Position numbers and translations under genes: made by a program. From assembly GCF_000243135.2 (NCBI RefSeq), contig NC_019903.1, positions 1,526,001-1,590,000 on the forward strand: 64,000 nt of DNA. The letters run 5' to 3'. Within the stretch, counting starts at the first letter, position 1, and the number at the start of each line of letters is the position of its first letter. The notes beneath the pieces are model-generated. The model was not told where the DNA came from. It was given only the letters and a program-made list of their open reading frames with translations, and did not search any database. Shown here one piece after another: positions 23,808-33,009 of this stretch. The DNA is from Desulfitobacterium dichloroeliminans LMG P-21439 (GTDB lineage Bacteria; Bacillota; Desulfitobacteriia; Desulfitobacteriales; Desulfitobacteriaceae).

Positions 23808-25580
23808 ATGAAACGTTGGATTTGTAAGGTTTGTGGCTACATTCATACTGGGAATGAACCCCCTGAGCGTTGCCCCCAATGTGGTGCACCGAAAGAAGAG
23901 TTTAGACTTCTTGAAGAAAATGAAAGTGCTGTCGATCAAATTCAATCGGACCAACCTGCGGAGTTTAGGCAAGAAGTTGATGTTTTGGTTGTAGGTTCTG
24001 GTGCAGCTGCCTTCTCTGCCGCCATTACGGCTAAAAATGAGGGGTGCTCGGTTATCATGCTGGAAAAAGCCAGTGAGATTGGGGGCACAACCAGACGATC
24101 TGGTGGTGGGTTCTGGATACCGAACAATCGCTTTCAACGTAAGCATGGAATCATCGACAATCGGGAGGAAGCCCTCAAGTACATGGTTCGCTATTCTTAC
24201 CCCCATCTGTATCAGCCAGAGGCAGAGCGCTACGGTGCTCCCCAGAACGAATTTGCCCTAATCGAGGCCATGGTGGATCATGGGGCTGAGATGACTGAAT
24301 ATCTCGAGAATATCGAAGCCTTTAAGCTGATTGAGCAGATTAACTGGACGGGAAAGCTCCAGGTGGATTACCAGGATCACCTGCCGGAAAATCGTTCGAT
24401 TCGTGGTCGGGTATTATTTACCCAAGATGAAAAGGGAGAATTAACTTATGGTTATGCCCTGATCAATAGTTTCAAAGCCTGGGCTGAGAAAAATGATATA
24501 CCTATCCTTGTGGATCATCGGGTCACGAAAATCCTCCGGGACGAATCGGGACGGGCCATCGGCCTTGAAGCTAGGAACAAGGGGAAATTGGTTAGCTTTT
24601 CAGCAAAAAAAGGCATTATATTTGGTTCCGGCGGTTACTCGCATAATCCAGAGTTGATGTTGCATTTTCAGCGGGGTCCAATCTTCGGAGGCTGTTCTGC
24701 ACCTACCAATACGGGTGACTTTGTTCGCCTGGGCGGAGCAATTGGTGCTAAGCTAGGTAATATGAGTGGAGCTTTTCGTGCCCAAAGTGTGTTTGAAAGT
24801 GTCTTGGAGAACCCTGATGGCTCGAATAATTTGTTCTTTATCCCCGGTGACGGTGTGATAGAAGTCAACCGCTATGGTAAGCGGGTCATGGATGAGAAGA
24901 GGAACTATACGGATCGTGGAATGGTGCATTTCGTCTGGGATCCCAATCGTGCCGAGTGGACGAACATGCTACTTTTCATGGTTTTCGACCAACGAACAGC
25001 TGAGCTTTGGCAGGGTGATCCTCCGTATCCGATGGCAGGCAGCATACCACCTTACATGATTACCAGTAACACCCTTAAGGAATTGGGTATAGCTATTTCA
25101 GCAAGATTAGAAAAATTGCGGAATAAGACCGGCGGCTTTGCCTTAGATGAACATTTCAACGAGACCTTTGCGGAAACGGTCCAGACCTTCAATGGTTATG
25201 CTAGGACCGGAGTCGATTCCGATTTCCGTCGCGGTGACTTTGCTTATGACAGAGAATGGACAACTTACCCGCCCACTCAACCCGGCGGCGTCCAGTGGCC
25301 GACAGACATGAGTAAGAATTACACCATGGCGCCCCTGAGTGAAGAGGGTCCTTATTATGCGATTATCCTAGCTTCGAGCACCCTGGACACCAATGGTGGC
25401 CCGATGATTAATCAGCACTCTCAGGTCTTGGATTATGAAGGCAAGGTAATTCCCGGCTTGTATGGAGCGGGCAACTGTATTGCCTCTCCGACAGGGAATG
25501 CTTATTGGGGCGGTGGCAGTACAATCGGACCAGCCTTGACCTTCGGTTATATTGCCGGACTTCAAGTGGCAAAATCGTAG
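23808..25580 (+). CDS. Rubredoxin-domain/FAD flavoprotein fusion (fumarate reductase/KstD-like)
   Basis: A 590-residue fusion. Residues 1-35 form a rubredoxin-like iron site (CKVCGY at 6-11 and CPQCG at 22-26). From ~57 the FAD motif VLVVGSGAAAFSAAI begins a FAD_binding_2 flavoprotein with SGGGFWIPNN and, near the end, GNCIASPTGNAYWGGGSTIG. The C-terminal region resembles 3-ketosteroid dehydrogenases and fumarate reductase flavoproteins more than the AprA-like copies at 2-8.5 kb. No signal peptide is present, so it is cytoplasmic. The rubredoxin domain probably feeds electrons directly to FAD. It follows nrfA by 54 bases, with its own GGAGGG, and may be co-transcribed. Confidence 0.87.
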   Translation: MKRWICKVCGYIHTGNEPPERCPQCGAPKEEFRLLEENESAVDQIQSDQPAEFRQEVDVLVVGSGAAAFSAAITAKNEGCSVIMLEKASEIGGTTRRSGGGFWIPNNRFQRKHGIIDNREEALKYMVRYSYPHLYQPEAERYGAPQNEFALIEAMVDHGAEMTEYLENIEAFKLIEQINWTGKLQVDYQDHLPENRSIRGRVLFTQDEKGELTYGYALINSFKAWAEKNDIPILVDHRVTKILRDESGRAIGLEARNKGKLVSFSAKKGIIFGSGGYSHNPELMLHFQRGPIFGGCSAPTNTGDFVRLGGAIGAKLGNMSGAFRAQSVFESVLENPDGSNNLFFIPGDGVIEVNRYGKRVMDEKRNYTDRGMVHFVWDPNRAEWTNMLLFMVFDQRTAELWQGDPPYPMAGSIPPYMITSNTLKELGIAISARLEKLRNKTGGFALDEHFNETFAETVQTFNGYARTGVDSDFRRGDFAYDREWTTYPPTQPGGVQWPTDMSKNYTMAPLSEEGPYYAIILASSTLDTNGGPMINQHSQVLDYEGKVIPGLYGAGNCIASPTGNAYWGGGSTIGPALTFGYIAGLQVAKS

Positions 25581-25610
25581 TCTGAAGCCCATCTCCTACA
25601 AAGGGAGTAT

Positions 25611-25640
25611 AGGGGTGCAGGTAACTGTGCCCCTCTTTTA
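25611..25640 (+). terminator. Terminator after the rubredoxin-flavoprotein
   Basis: AGGGGTGCAG (25611-25620) pairs with CTGTGCCCCT (25625-25634), allowing two G-T pairs, followed by CTTTTAATT. Confidence 0.7.
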
Positions 25641-25767
25641 ATTAGCATTTTCTTGATTGATGTGGTTTCTTAGTTAATTTATTGGTTTTAGATTGTAGTT
25701 TTTTCTAGACAAATATAGGGATAATAACTTCAAAGACGTGTATTGAAAATAAAGGGAGATGGATAAT

Positions 25768-26322
25768 ATGAGTGAGGTCATCAAGATTTTGGGGATCAGC
25801 GGAAGTTTACGCCGGAATTCATATAACAGTGCGGCTTTAAAAGCGGCTCAAGAATTGCAACCGGAAGGTGTAATTATTGAAATCGCTGACATTTCGCAGA
25901 TACCCTTTTTTAATGAGGACTTAGAAGCAGAAGGGGTTCCCCTGGTCGTTGAAGAATTTAAAAAGAACATTGCGGAGGCCGACGCCTTATTGATTGCAAC
26001 ACCGGAATATAATTACTCGATACCACCGGTTTTAAAAAACGCCCTCGATTGGGCTTCACGGGCAGGTAAACCCTTGGACGGGAAACCCTTGGGGATTATA
26101 AGTGCTTCTACGGGAATGTTTGGTGGGGCACGTGTCCAATATCACCTTCGCCAGGTTTGTGTAGGGCTTAATCTTCAGCCGCTAAATAAGCCAGAGGTCT
26201 TTATTATGAATGCCCATACAAAATTTGACAAAAGCGGGGCTCTTAACGATGAATTTACTCGTAACGCCATCTCGAAGCTATTACAAGGGTTGGTAATCAA
26301 AACCTTGCAGTTGAAGAAATAG
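25768..26322 (+). CDS. NAD(P)H-dependent FMN reductase
   Basis: A 184-residue flavodoxin-fold protein. GISGSLRRNSYNSAAL binds the FMN phosphate and TPEYNYSIPPVLKNALDW is the second FMN-binding segment; both are typical of the NADPH-dependent FMN reductase/chromate or azo reductase family. ATG 25768 is preferred to ATG 25759, which directly abuts AAGGGAG. It is a single gene by spacing. It probably provides reduced flavin or reduces quinones; the substrate is unknown. Confidence 0.88.
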   Translation: MSEVIKILGISGSLRRNSYNSAALKAAQELQPEGVIIEIADISQIPFFNEDLEAEGVPLVVEEFKKNIAEADALLIATPEYNYSIPPVLKNALDWASRAGKPLDGKPLGIISASTGMFGGARVQYHLRQVCVGLNLQPLNKPEVFIMNAHTKFDKSGALNDEFTRNAISKLLQGLVIKTLQLKK

Positions 26323-26477
26323 AGGCAAAAAATAATTAGTCCCCAATTGTTGGAATTATAGAGGAATTCTGATAAATATCGAGAATATTAATAAAAAATG
26401 TTAGCATAATTTATCAGATCAATCGGGAAGTTTTTACGCAAGATCTATAAAGAGAAAAAGCGGGGGTAATTGAAGGA

Positions 26478-27557
26478 ATGGATTCAATTTTTTTTGCAGC
26501 ATTAACTCAAGAAATGGCTCAAGCCACAAAGCAGGTAATGCAAGAGCTGGGTTTATCTTTTCCCATCAAAGTAGTAAGCTTTGATGAAGGTCCAGAGGTA
26601 GTCAAAGCGAATTCTGATGTGGATGTCATGATAAGTAGAGGTCTTATGGTAGACCTAATGAAAAAATACACGGATAAGCCAGTGGTAGGACTGACGATGT
26701 CGATCGACGAGATCTTCGAAGCAGTAAACCAACTCATCATTGGTGGCGCAACCAAAGTGGGTGTTGTGGCACATCAAGGGTATATAGAAATGGGGAATTC
26801 GGACTTTGCCTTAGGGGACATGACGATACATATCCGTCCTTGGAATACCCTGGAGGATATTCCGAAAATTCTCGAACATTTGAGTAAAATCGGAGTTGAC
26901 GCTATTGCGGGTGATAAAGGTGGCTCTACAGCGGCGAAGGAACGGGGGTTTGTTGTAGTTACCCTTGAATCAGGATTAAATGCCATGAGAAGGTCCATCA
27001 ATGAAGCCTCGAAAATTGCTAAGGCTCAAGAGCGAGAGCGAGACAAGGAACGGGAGAAGTCACGCCGTTTTGAACAAGTATTGAATGTGCTTTATTCTGA
27101 GTTGGAGCAGTCGGCGTCCTTTATTGAAGAATTAACAGCTTCCTCAGAAGAACTCGCCGCGTCAAGTCAGGAATCGTCTGATATTGCCCTAACAGCCGCT
27201 AGAGAAGTGAATAATATCTCGGAAATATTGGATGTGATTCGGCGGGTGGCGCAACAGACTAATTTATTGGGACTTAACGCCGCTATTGAGGCTGCACGAG
27301 CTGGTGAACATGGGAGAGGCTTCTCGGTAGTGGCAGAGGAAGTTCGCAAGTTGGCCGATGAGAGCAATAAGTCGGCTAGAAATATTGATGAAATGCTTCA
27401 TCGTTTTCGCGAGTCGGTCAACATGGTGCAGAAAAATGTTGAGGAGAGCAATGTTATTACTCAGGAACAGGCAAAGGCCACCCAAGTATTGGCTCAGAAG
27501 CTGGATGAGCTTAGACTGGTGGGTGAAAAGCTCACTTCCATGGTGGGATCAAACTGA
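26478..27557 (+). CDS. Soluble chemoreceptor with PrpR_N sensor domain
   Basis: A 359-residue protein with no membrane segment. Residues 1-~180 match the PrpR_N fold ([25 protein letters not shown], shown here only in part: DVDVMISRG and [11 protein letters not shown]), a periplasmic-binding-like domain first seen in propionate regulator PrpR. A helical linker follows, then a methyl-accepting chemotaxis signalling hairpin with tip [20 protein letters not shown]. It should work as a cytoplasmic receptor signalling to CheA/CheW. The ligand may be a small organic acid or acyl metabolite; that is inference from the domain. Confidence 0.88.
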   Translation: MDSIFFAALTQEMAQATKQVMQELGLSFPIKVVSFDEGPEVVKANSDVDVMISRGLMVDLMKKYTDKPVVGLTMSIDEIFEAVNQLIIGGATKVGVVAHQGYIEMGNSDFALGDMTIHIRPWNTLEDIPKILEHLSKIGVDAIAGDKGGSTAAKERGFVVVTLESGLNAMRRSINEASKIAKAQERERDKEREKSRRFEQVLNVLYSELEQSASFIEELTASSEELAASSQESSDIALTAAREVNNISEILDVIRRVAQQTNLLGLNAAIEAARAGEHGRGFSVVAEEVRKLADESNKSARNIDEMLHRFRESVNMVQKNVEESNVITQEQAKATQVLAQKLDELRLVGEKLTSMVGSN

Positions 27558-27564
27558 AAATTAA

Positions 27565-27620
27565 GAAGAAAAAGGCTTAGCAATGCAATTCAGGGCATTA
27601 TTAAGCCTTTTTCTCTTCAA
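27565..27620 (+). terminator. Terminator after the chemoreceptor
   Basis: GAAAAAGGCTTA pairs with TAAGCCTTTTTC across an inner AATGC/GCATT stem, with a pyrimidine-rich tail. Confidence 0.75.
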
Positions 27621-27798
27621 CGAATGCAGAGACTTCTTCGGTGCTTGCGCCGTATAACCACGAAATTTGTAAAATATTTTGTTTATTTCAGAAATGTAAG
27701 AGGGGAATGGAAGTCGATGCAGAATTATATAGGCAAGAACTAAATAGAATTCAATTAGGGAGATGTTCACAATATTATTCTGAAAGGAAGTAATGCCA

Positions 27799-28518
27799 AT
27801 GGAGCAGAACGTAAAACCTTTTGACAAGTTTTTTTCCGGTAATCATTTGATTCTGGGCGAGGCAGGTTCTGGAAAAACAAAGTTAATATGGTCTATCCTT
27901 CAGGACAAAGATTATGTCAAAGAGAATTCAATCAACATTGTTCTTACAGACTCTGAGAAGAGGATGTGGGAAGGGTCGCGTCAAAATCCCGTTACAATTG
28001 TAAATCCGTATCATTCTGATATTTCTTGGGCTACCAATCCGAGCAAGCCTGGTGTGTATTATTGTGCTTGTGGGTATGTTCCAAGAATTATTACTTTTCT
28101 AGAGTGTTTAGCTACCTGGGCTATTCAAAATGAAAAAAACATTGAACCCAAAGTACGCGTTATTATCGACGTATCCTCAAAAACCTGGGCTCTCCCAGAG
28201 TTCACTGAACAAGTCAACAGACTGCATTTCATTGCTTCCGGTCAGGATGAAAACCCTTCGATTGAGATTTGGGCCGCGCTGGGAAGTCTTAAGAAACTAA
28301 GCGATCAGGCTAAATCAATCTTTGCCAGCATCAATCTCGTGTTGTTGGATCCGATCTCTCCGTCTTGGATCAATGAAATAAAAGATACCGTAGGTATGAA
28401 ATGCGACAGTCTTCAGGCGAAATTAGCCGAAATCAAGGTCGAGGGCGAAAAAGGATACTATTACGCTCCTTGCAATGGTTGTGATCTTTATTTCCAGCCG
28501 CAAAATAATAAATGCTAA
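27799..28518 (+). CDS. P-loop NTPase-like protein of unknown family
   Basis: A 239-residue protein with a clear Walker A motif, ILGEAGSGKTK (residues ~18-28). RVIIDVSS (~116-123) may be the Walker B strand. The C terminus holds CNGCDLYFQ and a final Cys. The overall size and VLTDSEKRMWEG region recall small FtsK/HerA or TraG-like ATPases, but no family is certain. ATG 27799 is preferred to ATG 27793, since AAAGGAAG needs the extra spacing. It is convergent with the MoxR/VWA operon, separated by a bidirectional terminator. Confidence 0.75.
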   Translation: MEQNVKPFDKFFSGNHLILGEAGSGKTKLIWSILQDKDYVKENSINIVLTDSEKRMWEGSRQNPVTIVNPYHSDISWATNPSKPGVYYCACGYVPRIITFLECLATWAIQNEKNIEPKVRVIIDVSSKTWALPEFTEQVNRLHFIASGQDENPSIEIWAALGSLKKLSDQAKSIFASINLVLLDPISPSWINEIKDTVGMKCDSLQAKLAEIKVEGEKGYYYAPCNGCDLYFQPQNNKC

Positions 28519-28590
28519 AAGCCAGAAAAATTAAATAAGAAAATGAATAAGAACCGGCTGCTTTAGTAGGGCAGCTGGATATAAGTAAAA

Positions 28591-28626
28591 TTTAGGGTAG
28601 GCTGATTGGATTCAGCCTACCCTAAA
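28591..28626. terminator. Bidirectional terminator hairpin
   Basis: A perfect 15-bp stem, TTTAGGGTAGGCTGA (28591-28605) with 28612-28626, between two convergent genes, with T-rich flanks on both strands. Confidence 0.8.
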
Positions 28627-28640
28627 ATAGTATTGAGCAA

Positions 28641-30086
28641 CTAACGCTCCTGATCTTGCATCGAATAGCCATCTCGCTTAACATCACTCATACTTACTGA
28701 ATCATCTTTTGCTTCGACCTTCTTAAGCCGTTTGACTACCCCATAAGGTTCTTCTAAGGAAAGGGCATCCCCTCTCCCGGTAATAACCCATAAGGTTCTA
28801 AACCCCTTAGGTAAGGTTTGCAGCTTCTCTTCACCACGACCATCAGTAAAATAGATTAACAAATTCACCTTATGCTCATTGGCATATTCAAAAACTGGGG
28901 TAAATCGAGTACCACCTCGGGTATTAATTCGCTCCCTAATATCCTTTGTGGATTTAATAGTATAGACGCGTCTGATCTCACTATCGCATTCGACGATTGT
29001 AATTTCGTGATTATAGTTCTTAACAATAGCAAGGACTTCCTGCACAGCTTGATTGAATTCCTGATCGCTGATGCTACCGCTGATATCCAGGGCCACAATG
29101 ATGTTGGCTTTATGACTCCGGAGCTGACCTCGCAGATCCAAGCGATGGGGTTGTCGTCTGTTTCGACGGGTTACAGTTTTCTTATTATTGCTTTCCACAG
29201 ATCCCATCAAGCGTTTGAGATAGAGGTTCCAAGGCAATTCCCCCTTGTTACTTTGAAAGGAGGAGATGAGACTTTCTAAATAATGGGGAACGCTCCCTTT
29301 TTGGGCCTGAGCAATATAGTGCTCAGTAAATTCTTGGAGGGTTTTAGGGTCGAGCTCATTGGAATCTTCCCAAAGGTCATGGGCTTTTGCGGGATCATAG
29401 ACGGTAGCTAGAGTTCCGTCCTGTTGGGGATCCGAGGCTTCAGGGTTATGACGATCATCGTCTTCATCCCTATCACTTTCGTCGCTCGCCTCCTCATCCG
29501 CTTCCCATAAGTCCAGAGCCGTTTGCAACTCTTCAACATAATACTCAAAGGTTTTAAAGGGCAGAAGCTGTAACGAATAATTCAGATTAACCCATTTCAA
29601 GGTCACCGAATAAGGGGGAAGATCCTCCAAGAAAGTATTAACGACGATATTCATAGCCATGTTAATGGCTGTTTTGCTGTGGGTACTCTTGAACTCTTTG
29701 GCTCTAATAAGATGTAGGGATACGATATGGAGTATTTCATGTTTGATGGTGCTCTCCATCTGTAGGAGAGTAAGATTTAAAAAAATGATGGGGTTAAAAT
29801 AGATGACATATTTTGCCCCTTTGAAATTCACAGCTGTAGGACTGCTGATATCAAAGCGTATTTCTTTGGACATCTGCAGCAAAAAGTAGCCGAAAAAGTG
29901 ATCCCCGTCCTCCATCAGACTTAAATTCACTTGATCCACAAGGCTGAAAAACTCAGCTTCAAACTTGGGGGGGATGCTTAGTTTGGCTTGATCACCATAT
30001 TTGCGTTTAGCTTGGACAAAGTCGTTGATGATTAAATCGGCTTTTGCGTAAAGTTCTTGAACCTGATTAGTAAAGGATGTTTCCAT
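28641..30086 (-). CDS. Putative metallopeptidase with VWA domain (DUF2201-type)
   Basis: A 481-residue protein. The N-terminal half carries a zinc-peptidase-like HEILH (His116, Glu117, His120) with another His at 125. An acidic linker (residues ~195-223) follows. The C-terminal von Willebrand A domain has a MIDAS motif DISGS (334-338), Thr in GGTRFTP and FTDG (~413-416). This is the DUF2201/VWA-like arrangement often paired with MoxR ATPases. Its ATG lies 6 bases after the MoxR stop. Such pairs are thought to act as chaperone or metal-insertion devices, or in conflict systems; the target here is unknown. Confidence 0.85.
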   Translation of the reverse strand: METSFTNQVQELYAKADLIINDFVQAKRKYGDQAKLSIPPKFEAEFFSLVDQVNLSLMEDGDHFFGYFLLQMSKEIRFDISSPTAVNFKGAKYVIYFNPIIFLNLTLLQMESTIKHEILHIVSLHLIRAKEFKSTHSKTAINMAMNIVVNTFLEDLPPYSVTLKWVNLNYSLQLLPFKTFEYYVEELQTALDLWEADEEASDESDRDEDDDRHNPEASDPQQDGTLATVYDPAKAHDLWEDSNELDPKTLQEFTEHYIAQAQKGSVPHYLESLISSFQSNKGELPWNLYLKRLMGSVESNNKKTVTRRNRRQPHRLDLRGQLRSHKANIIVALDISGSISDQEFNQAVQEVLAIVKNYNHEITIVECDSEIRRVYTIKSTKDIRERINTRGGTRFTPVFEYANEHKVNLLIYFTDGRGEEKLQTLPKGFRTLWVITGRGDALSLEEPYGVVKRLKKVEAKDDSVSMSDVKRDGYSMQDQER

Positions 30087-30092
30087 AGAGCA

Positions 30093-31217
30093 TCACCTAA
30101 TTAAACGATAAGCTTCAAAATAAGAGTCGACAAACCCCTCATTCTCGATGGCATGTCTGTAGACTTCCGGATAACTGTTTTTAATATCCTTCATAATACC
30201 GATTTTCAAATCCACAGGATAGAGCTTCAGAAACTCGATCAGCCTGTCCATGGAATAGCTTAAATCATCACCCTCGTTGGTGATTGTGGATGCGAGGGTT
30301 TTGAGAATATTCTTAGCGGCAAGATAGAGCCGGGTGTGGCTTTCCATTTTTACAGTTTCTTTAAGAGATTCAGGAAGAGAAGGTCCTGAAAAAACATCGG
30401 TATAAGAGATGAGAGCCTGATGGTCGGCTTCGGCAAAGCTCATGAACTCTTCGGCAATCAAGCGTCCTACATTTCCCTTGAGGACATTGAGAAAGACCGA
30501 GCGAGGTATGGAAGCTTGGTTTTCCAAATATATCCGATAGCTGTTGGATATTCGTTCATAGCTTCTGGGGGTAGCCCTTAGATCATCATCATTGATTTTG
30601 TGCAGATATTCGGGGAAGGTGGAGATAAACTCGATAACCTTCTGTTCAATTCCGGCCTCCATGGCCCAATCGATCCATTGATTATAATCGGGCTCCATGG
30701 GTAACCACACAAAGCGATTTTCTTGAGCTGCATCCATGTCCACAACCTGGTAATCGAAATCAGCACCGTATTTGCTGGAAGGATTCATGGCAGCTAAGAT
30801 TTTAACGTTTTTAGGCAACCTATAGCCGTTGATTTCTCGATTTAAGATTAAATTCATCAGTTCCTGCTGAACGGTATGTTCACAGCGATTGATCTCATCG
30901 ATAAATAGGAGCACCGTTCTTCCTTTTCCTACTTCCTCATCGATTTCGCGAAGCTTATGATGGACGGCATAGATCGTGGTTTTCTTTTCAACCGGATCTC
31001 CTTGATTTTGGACAACATAAGCTTCTACTGTGGGTAAACCACCGATTTCTCCTTCTTTAAGAAGGTTCCCATTGATGACGACGAGACTCCATTGATTTTC
31101 CCTAGCAATTTCCTTAGCTAAGGCTGTTTTGCCGATGCCACTTTCGCCCACGATTAATGGGACCTCTTCGGTGGCTAGGACCAATTCAACACTTTTTAAG
31201 GTGTCGGTAAAATTCAT
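30093..31217 (-). CDS. MoxR-type AAA+ ATPase
   Basis: A 374-residue AAA+ protein. Walker A is GESGIGKT (residues 24-31), Walker B LLFIDEINR (Asp107, Glu108), and sensor 1 KILAAMNPSSKYG follows. The C-terminal part (RATPRSYERISNSY) is the helical lid. The family (AAA_5/MoxR) usually works with a VWA protein, and a VWA gene is directly downstream. It is the third gene of a tightly packed minus-strand operon. Confidence 0.88.
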   Translation of the reverse strand: MNFTDTLKSVELVLATEEVPLIVGESGIGKTALAKEIARENQWSLVVINGNLLKEGEIGGLPTVEAYVVQNQGDPVEKKTTIYAVHHKLREIDEEVGKGRTVLLFIDEINRCEHTVQQELMNLILNREINGYRLPKNVKILAAMNPSSKYGADFDYQVVDMDAAQENRFVWLPMEPDYNQWIDWAMEAGIEQKVIEFISTFPEYLHKINDDDLRATPRSYERISNSYRIYLENQASIPRSVFLNVLKGNVGRLIAEEFMSFAEADHQALISYTDVFSGPSLPESLKETVKMESHTRLYLAAKNILKTLASTITNEGDDLSYSMDRLIEFLKLYPVDLKIGIMKDIKNSYPEVYRHAIENEGFVDSYFEAYRLIR

Positions 31218-31231
31218 GATAGCTCCATCTC

Positions 31232-32035
31232 CTATAACATCTTCAGCTTTTCATCGACAGTGATTTTTTTGGCTTTTTTACTTCCATATTGATCGATAAA
31301 CATAATTTTGTCGATGGGCATATGGGTGCTGTTTTTATGGATATAATTGCAATTTACAAAATCCCGGATATATTTTTCTTCAACATCCTCACGGGCTAAT
31401 GCTTCCCGCAAAACCAGTTCTAATTCGGCTTGAGATATTTCATTAATGACGTATTTTATGACCAGAATATTGACTTTTAAAAACTCTAAGATTTTATCCT
31501 TGGTTAAATCATGGACAAAGATAATCGCGCTTTCATGTTCCTTGATGGCCAGAAGCTCCGCTTGGTAAGTAGGTGACTTGATATATCTTAAGGCATCATA
31601 GCAGATTTTAACGGCTTCTTCTTGGACGCGAGGGTAAGGAGCCTGAATAAACTTAAGGGAATCGTAATTTTTGCGTATCGCTAATAATTGTAATTCTTCA
31701 CTGGGATTTTTGACATATTTAATAGCCCAGCCAGCTTGGTCGAGGGCTAATTTGACCAACTGATCACTGGGATTCTTAATATACTCTAAGTTAAGCCATC
31801 CATCATGGATGGCTTTAACCATCATCTCATCCGTAGGGTTATCAATAAATTGAATAGCTTGACCGTTATTGGATATGGCTAACTCCTGCATCTCTTGAGT
31901 TGGCTGAACAATATATTTTAAGGTCAGGCCATTTTTTTGGACAGCTAATAGCTTTAACTCATCAGTGGGATTGGTTAGGTAGGCGATAGCATTGGGATTC
32001 GTCTTGATCATTTCGATAAGCTTGGAATGTTCCAT
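31232..32035 (-). CDS. DUF4116-like repeat protein
   Basis: A 267-residue protein built of about seven repeats of ~23-30 residues with pattern NPT.E...LAI..NG..I.YI (for example NPTDELKLLAVQKNG, NPTDEMMVKAIHDG, NPSDQLVKLALDQ, NPSEELQLLAIRKN). It resembles DUF4116 helical repeats, probably a protein-binding scaffold. The start is taken as the ATG at 32035, which overlaps the methyltransferase stop as TAATG; the upstream GTG at 32050 is inside that gene. It lies 14 bases before the MoxR gene and may be the substrate-adaptor of the system. Confidence 0.75.
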   Translation of the reverse strand: MEHSKLIEMIKTNPNAIAYLTNPTDELKLLAVQKNGLTLKYIVQPTQEMQELAISNNGQAIQFIDNPTDEMMVKAIHDGWLNLEYIKNPSDQLVKLALDQAGWAIKYVKNPSEELQLLAIRKNYDSLKFIQAPYPRVQEEAVKICYDALRYIKSPTYQAELLAIKEHESAIIFVHDLTKDKILEFLKVNILVIKYVINEISQAELELVLREALAREDVEEKYIRDFVNCNYIHKNSTHMPIDKIMFIDQYGSKKAKKITVDEKLKML

Positions 32036-32724
32036 TAACCCTTCACCCACTTAGCCACCACAAACCCAGGATTACCTTGTCTTTTCTCCTCAATGGCTAG
32101 GGCCTCGGCTGACTGGACGTTTGGCGGAAAGAAAAGACATTCGCCAATCTCGGCGGGTACACCGATTTGCCAGGAGGCTATCTCATCCTTAGTATAAAGA
32201 GCGGCACGGGCGAAGACCGAAGTGGGTTTGTTGCGCACGACCTCGGCATAGTATTCGCTCCAGGAACTCTCACCGGCGATGAGCCCAATCATCAGACAGC
32301 CCCCAGGCTTTAGATGTTTGAAAAGCTCTTGCAAAACCTTTTCTGGTTCTGGTACGAATTCAAAAGCAGTCATTGAAAAAATCCCATCATAGGTTGCAAG
32401 CTGATCCAGAATTTCAGTAATATCCCCATGCCACCAGCGAACAGGTTTAGTGTTCATAACGTTACTTGTCAGTGCTGCAATTTTTTGTTGTGCCCGAGCC
32501 ATCATTTCGCCGGAAATATCCACTGCAGTAACTTCATATCCCTCTTGCACAAGCCAGCTTGTATAGTGGCCGGTACCACATCCGATTTCCAGGACTTGCG
32601 GACCAGGTGACTTAAACATAGATTGTGCCAAGTGACGTTCCACTTGATCAGATACTGAGCCAAGCTCAGTAGAATACCAGGAATCATAGTGTGCGGCAAT
32701 GGGGTCAAAAAGTGCTTCGTTCAT
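32035..32724 (-). CDS. SAM-dependent methyltransferase (class I)
   Basis: A 229-residue Rossmann-fold methyltransferase. Motif I is VLEIGCGTGHY (residues ~44-54), the acidic end of strand 2 is AVDISGEM, and GIFSMTAFEFVPEPE with LKPGGCLMIG are motifs III-IV. It is like UbiE/Methyltransf_11 enzymes; the substrate is unknown. ATG 32724 is preferred since GAGGGTGA ends six bases before it. It is the first recognised gene of the minus-strand operon with the repeat protein, MoxR and VWA genes. Confidence 0.85.
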   Translation of the reverse strand: MNEALFDPIAAHYDSWYSTELGSVSDQVERHLAQSMFKSPGPQVLEIGCGTGHYTSWLVQEGYEVTAVDISGEMMARAQQKIAALTSNVMNTKPVRWWHGDITEILDQLATYDGIFSMTAFEFVPEPEKVLQELFKHLKPGGCLMIGLIAGESSWSEYYAEVVRNKPTSVFARAALYTKDEIASWQIGVPAEIGECLFFPPNVQSAEALAIEEKRQGNPGFVVAKWVKG

Positions 32725-32736
32725 TAGCAATCACCC

Positions 32737-32895
32737 TCATGTCATTTTTTTGAGTATTTCAAGCATGGTGTTAGAATTTCTACTTTTGCTTGACAATTCC
32801 TGCTTGATAACAACTTCTTGTTCTTCCCTCTTCTGCAGACGATTTCCTCCCGAGGATTTCCTCTTTAGTAGACAACTTCCCCCTGTAGGTCGCAT
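32737..32895 (-). CDS. Doubtful 52-residue basic ORF before the methyltransferase
   Basis: An ATG frame (MRPTGGSCLLKRKSSGG...) ends 12 bases before the methyltransferase start. It is Lys/Arg/Ser-rich with a more helical end (REEQEVVIKQELSSK). There is no clear ribosome site, and no family is recognised. It may be chance; it is listed since it fills the otherwise empty minus-strand leader. Confidence 0.2.
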   Translation of the reverse strand: MRPTGGSCLLKRKSSGGNRLQKREEQEVVIKQELSSKSRNSNTMLEILKKMT

Positions 32896-33009
32896 CAACT
32901 ATATTTTACAAATGCTTAAGTCAAAGGCAGTTCTTGTCGATATAGATAACATAGAGATCAGTTATTGTACGGTATGTTTAATTGTATGACATGAAAGGGA
33001 GGATATCAA

